Shown here piece by piece: positions 60,822 through 64,000 of a stretch of DNA of 64,000 bases. The translations under genes were made by a program, and so were the position numbers. Source of the DNA: Saprospiraceae bacterium (lineage in GTDB: Bacteria; Bacteroidota; Bacteroidia; Chitinophagales; Saprospiraceae); contig JADJXG010000001.1 of the NCBI GenBank assembly GCA_016715965.1, forward strand, positions 2,733,501 through 2,797,500. The letters run 5' to 3'. The notes under the pieces were generated by a model. It was not told the origin of the DNA and ran no database searches. It was given only the letters and a program-made list of their open reading frames with translations. Numbering within the stretch: the first letter of the stretch is position 1; each line of letters begins with the position of its first letter.

Positions 60822-63623
60822 ATGACAAAGGTCGCAATTGGATTTAGTTTGATCTGTTTCGTTTTGCAGATGGGAATTGGGCAGGTCCGTTTTTCTCAAT
60901 CGGGTCTGAGTCAGGAATTATTTTCTGGAATGGTCATGTCCGCTGCCGACATCAATGGAGATTATCAGGATGATTTATTGGTTCTGGATCAGGGAAGGTA
61001 TTTGTGGGCTGGATACGGTACAGGAAAAGCACATTTTATCTGGGTGAGAATTCCGGTAACAACGGCAGTGCCACTTTGGTCCATTTCGGTGGCAGACATC
61101 GACCGAAATGGATTGGCAGATATAGTCTTGGGTGGAGATGAGCCCAATTTTCAAGTTCTTTATCAGAGAAGCCAAGGCAGGTTTGAAGCTACGCGATTAA
61201 ACTTCCCCTATTTTTTTTCTCAAGCGGCTTGCTTTTATGATATCAACAAGGATGGTTGGATCGATCTGACCATTTGCGATGACAATGCCAAAACCAAAGT
61301 TTTTGAAAATCTGTCCGGTACGCTAAAAAACAACACCGCATGGATCGATCTCAGCATGGACCCCGCAAGCAATGAAGCCGGGAATTACGGATGTCAGTGG
61401 TCTGATTTTGATCAGGACGGAGATGGTGATTTGTATATTTCAAAATGCCACCCACATGCAAAGGATCCCAGAGATCCGCGGAGGGTCAATTTGTTTTACA
61501 AAAATGACGATCAGCGTTTTTTAGAGATCAGCGATCTGATGGGGATAGATTGTGGTGACCAAAGCTGGGTCTCTGTTTTTGGAGACATTAACGGAGACGG
61601 TAGAACTGATTTGATGGTGGCCAATCACTATGCGCCGAGCAAGGTCTATTTGCAAAATCACTTCGGGACCTATGATGACGCGACCATTGCTTCCGGGCTG
61701 GATTCTAAATTGGCCATTTTTCAGATGCTTTTGAGGGATCTTGACAACGACATGGATCAAGATTTAATCCTTTGCGGCAATGGCACTGAAATCTGGCTCA
61801 ACAATGGTCGTGGCTATTTTGAGCAAGTTCAAACAGGATTGACTCCCTTCAGCTCCATGGTAGTTGGTGATTTTAATGAAGACGGCTTTCTGGATTTATA
61901 CGGATCTTATGCTTATCTGATCAATAATATTTCAAACATTCCCGACAAGTTGTGGATCAACAATGGGAATGAAAATCACTGGATAAAACTTGGCTTAAAA
62001 GGCAATCTGTCCAATACGAATGGCATTGGAGCATTGATATACATCTGGACGGGAGGCACCATGCAATATCAGGAAATGCTGAGTGGAGAATCGTATGGAA
62101 TTCAGAATAGCCTCAATCTCCACTTCGGGCTTGCTGATCATGAAGAAATAGACAGTGTAATTATCAAATGGCCTTCCGGGCGTGTTGATCGGTACGAGCA
62201 GTTATCGGCAAATCAATTTTATCTGATTACCGAAGGGCATTGCGCGGTTGAAAGGCAGAACTTAAGCCCGGCTATAGATACCATTGTATGTCTGGAGCAA
62301 AGGATTGAGCTGAGGGCAGAGCAGTTGGAAGATTCCATGATATGGAATATCGGCATTTTTGGACAAACCATAGAAGCTGATTCTTCAGGGCTGTATTTTT
62401 TTAGAATTGCAGCAAGTGACGGTTGTCAGAAAATTTCAAAGACGGTCAGTATACTGCTCAATCCTGAGGAGCACCCCAGATTGTCCCATCGATATCAGCA
62501 ATTGATTTGTGCGGGCGAAGAAATTCAATTGTCCGTACCGGGATACAGTAATTTGATTTGGGAAAATGGAAGTTACGATGCCAATAGAATACTTTCTCAG
62601 GATGGAATTTATCATGCAATGGTGAAAGGACTCTGTTCGGATTGGTCTACCGACAGTCTCAAACTGACCATCGTGGATTTGCCAGTAGATCCAATCATAG
62701 AAAATGTTACTTTGACAGGTCCAGGATCTGCTACACTGATTTCCGATCAGATGAACACCGAATGGTTTAAGTCCAGGGAAGACAAAGAAGCCATATTTGT
62801 AGGAGATCAATTTATTACTCCGGTTTTACAAAACACGACCCGTTTTTTTGCTAGGACATTTTCGGTGGGAGATTTTGACCCGGTTACAGGAGGTCCTCTG
62901 GTGCCTGAATTCCATACAGCCGCTTACCACGCTCAGCATTTGAATCCAAGGATGGAATTTAAAGTTTTTCAAGATTTGATTTTGGATAGTTTGACTTTAT
63001 ATACAGATCGGGAAGCCAAGAGGACCATTCAACTTTTAGATGCGGATTGGTGGGTGGTACAACAACAGGATGTTTGGTTGACACCGGGTAAGAATCGAGT
63101 TTTTGTGGGTTTTGAATTATCCGGTCCCAACACGACTTATTTTTTAACGACCTCCACAGATACCAACATGGTTTACCTGAATTCAATGTCACCGAGATTG
63201 CAGCGCAGTGATCTCAATGTCCGGTATCCGATTCATCTGGAGGACAAGTTGAGGATTGTCCGATCTCAACATGGCGAGAATTATTTTTATGCATTTTACG
63301 AGTGGACCGTTCGCCCGAAACCACATCAATGTTATAGCGATTGGCAAGAGGTGATCGTCCAGATAGAGCCTTCTTCTTTGGACGACAATACGGACCTTGG
63401 GGGTTGTCGCTGGTGGCTAGCAGACGGCATGATCGCATGGGAGAATTGTGCCAATCGTAAAATCAACTACAGACTAAGTGACCTGTTGGGTCGAGTTATT
63501 TATGAGTTTCATCCAGGGAAACACGGTTTCAACTTAAGTGCGATTCTTGGGACTGGAATCTATATTTTAACTGTGACGGGGGATAAAGGAAGTATTTCAT
63601 CCTATAAAATAACAGTGCATTGA
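60822..63623 (+). CDS. FG-GAP/VCBS and ASPIC-UnbV repeat protein with T9SS type A sorting domain
   Basis: A 933-residue secreted protein. A signal peptide (residues 1-20, ending GIGQ) is followed by seven-bladed FG-GAP/VCBS propeller repeats (SAADINGDYQDDLLVLDQG, SVADIDRNGLADIVLGGDE, DINKDGWIDLTICDDN, DFDQDGDGDLYISKC, GDINGDGRTDLMVANH, DLDNDMDQDLILCGNG, GDFNEDGFLDLYGS), with Ca-binding DxNxDG loops. An ASPIC/UnbV domain follows (NENHWIKLGLKGN to FGLADHEEIDSVIIKWPSG), then Cys-containing beta domains and a T9SS type A C-terminus (YRLSDLLGRVIYEF ... GTGIYILTVTG). The protein should be at the surface or secreted; a binding or adhesion role is likely but the ligand is unknown. Confidence 0.88.
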   Translation: MTKVAIGFSLICFVLQMGIGQVRFSQSGLSQELFSGMVMSAADINGDYQDDLLVLDQGRYLWAGYGTGKAHFIWVRIPVTTAVPLWSISVADIDRNGLADIVLGGDEPNFQVLYQRSQGRFEATRLNFPYFFSQAACFYDINKDGWIDLTICDDNAKTKVFENLSGTLKNNTAWIDLSMDPASNEAGNYGCQWSDFDQDGDGDLYISKCHPHAKDPRDPRRVNLFYKNDDQRFLEISDLMGIDCGDQSWVSVFGDINGDGRTDLMVANHYAPSKVYLQNHFGTYDDATIASGLDSKLAIFQMLLRDLDNDMDQDLILCGNGTEIWLNNGRGYFEQVQTGLTPFSSMVVGDFNEDGFLDLYGSYAYLINNISNIPDKLWINNGNENHWIKLGLKGNLSNTNGIGALIYIWTGGTMQYQEMLSGESYGIQNSLNLHFGLADHEEIDSVIIKWPSGRVDRYEQLSANQFYLITEGHCAVERQNLSPAIDTIVCLEQRIELRAEQLEDSMIWNIGIFGQTIEADSSGLYFFRIAASDGCQKISKTVSILLNPEEHPRLSHRYQQLICAGEEIQLSVPGYSNLIWENGSYDANRILSQDGIYHAMVKGLCSDWSTDSLKLTIVDLPVDPIIENVTLTGPGSATLISDQMNTEWFKSREDKEAIFVGDQFITPVLQNTTRFFARTFSVGDFDPVTGGPLVPEFHTAAYHAQHLNPRMEFKVFQDLILDSLTLYTDREAKRTIQLLDADWWVVQQQDVWLTPGKNRVFVGFELSGPNTTYFLTTSTDTNMVYLNSMSPRLQRSDLNVRYPIHLEDKLRIVRSQHGENYFYAFYEWTVRPKPHQCYSDWQEVIVQIEPSSLDDNTDLGGCRWWLADGMIAWENCANRKINYRLSDLLGRVIYEFHPGKHGFNLSAILGTGIYILTVTGDKGSISSYKITVH

Positions 63624-64000
63624 TTTTGTTTATTGAGTAAAAATATGAATGCAATTTTAATCTACAACCATATTTTATTTGAATTTTCATGGTAATTTAT
63701 TGTCTGGTGTATAAGTGATTCATAGCAATGGGAAAGGCTCAGATCTTTCTTTCTTCCGAAATTTAATATTGACATAAACCTTTGTTATTTTATCCATTTA
63801 AGTGTTTCCTCATTCGACAGATTTAACTTCATTTTGAAGCAACATTACAAAATCTCTTTGATTTAATTTGAGAGTATATCATATTTGGTGATTCGCTAGA
63901 TGGTGCATTGTAAGTTGCTAGGGTATTTTTGTATTAATGAAGGAACTATCTGAGTAGCGACTACATGAATTCAGAAAGCCCTTCCTAAGGACAGAAAGAC
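63624..64000. other. Gene-free end of the window
   Basis: 377 bp without a recognisable gene. The only item of note is a TATTTTTG element at 63924-63931 (consensus TAnnTTTG), followed by ATGAAGGAACTATCTGAGTAG, a six-codon frame. It may be the start of a promoter region for a gene beyond the window; the evidence is weak. Confidence 0.35.

Noticed and set aside
1..64000. tRNA, rRNA and prophage genes
   Set aside because: Intergenic regions were read for tRNA T-loop motifs and phage-type genes by eye, and none was found; a covariance search would be more sensitive.

Overview
This window is a stretch of chromosome from a member of the Bacteroidota, most likely a Saprospiria-type environmental or sludge bacterium (phylum near certain, class an inference). 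The signs are type IX secretion C-terminal domains on three large secreted proteins, a double-length NusB, a BT_3928-type DoxX protein, topoisomerase I with C-terminal repeats in place of zinc fingers, lipid A synthesis (Gram-negative), almost no Shine-Dalgarno sequences before genes, and many upstream copies of the Bacteroidota -7 promoter element TAnnTTTG. No tRNA, rRNA, CRISPR array, prophage or plasmid gene was recognised.

Layout. 1-5.3 kb: end of purM, a small membrane protein, a LuxE-like acyl-protein synthetase, then pfkA with an overlapping sugar kinase on the minus strand, hbd and a DUF983 protein. 5.3-10 kb: a T9SS cargo protein and a minus-strand operon EamA transporter - yigZ - coaE - rocD. 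10-15.5 kb: a BT_3928-type protein, then nusB - guaA - periplasmic-binding lipoprotein. 15.5-22.4 kb: pyrE-M42 peptidase diverging by 8 bp from Nudix-dapF, ndk, nrnA, a two-domain FKBP lipoprotein, and prfB with its intact programmed +1 frameshift. 22.4-36.2 kb: surE - small membrane protein - lpxB (minus), holA, alpha-2-macroglobulin coupled to pbpC, topA. 36.2-45.9 kb: DUF2752, YqaE-like protein, a secreted orphan, an ABC exporter, fbp, comEC-comEA and typA.

45.9-52.8 kb is the accessory part: two heptanucleotide repeat arrays, each directly behind a stop codon, an IS481-family element with 29-bp ends and a long hairpin in front of its transposase, a thiolase, a MOSC protein, two small membrane or secreted proteins, an acyl-CoA carboxylase beta subunit, and a 0.9-kb non-coding gap. 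52.8-64 kb: an HtrA protease, a 1372-residue Ig-repeat cell-surface protein, purA, a methyltransferase and a 933-residue FG-GAP/UnbV T9SS protein.

Most of the window is housekeeping: purine and pyrimidine synthesis (purM, guaA, purA, pyrE, ndk, surE), glycolysis and gluconeogenesis (pfkA, fbp), envelope building (lpxB, dapF, pbpC, alpha-2-macroglobulin) and acyl-CoA metabolism (hbd, thiolase, acyl-CoA carboxylase). I did not find a clearly new multi-gene system. The most noteworthy signals are the prfB recoding site, the IS481 leader hairpin, the paired heptamer arrays, an Asp-to-Asn change in the PfkA nucleotide/Mg loop, and the uncharacterised purM-linked LuxE-like pair.
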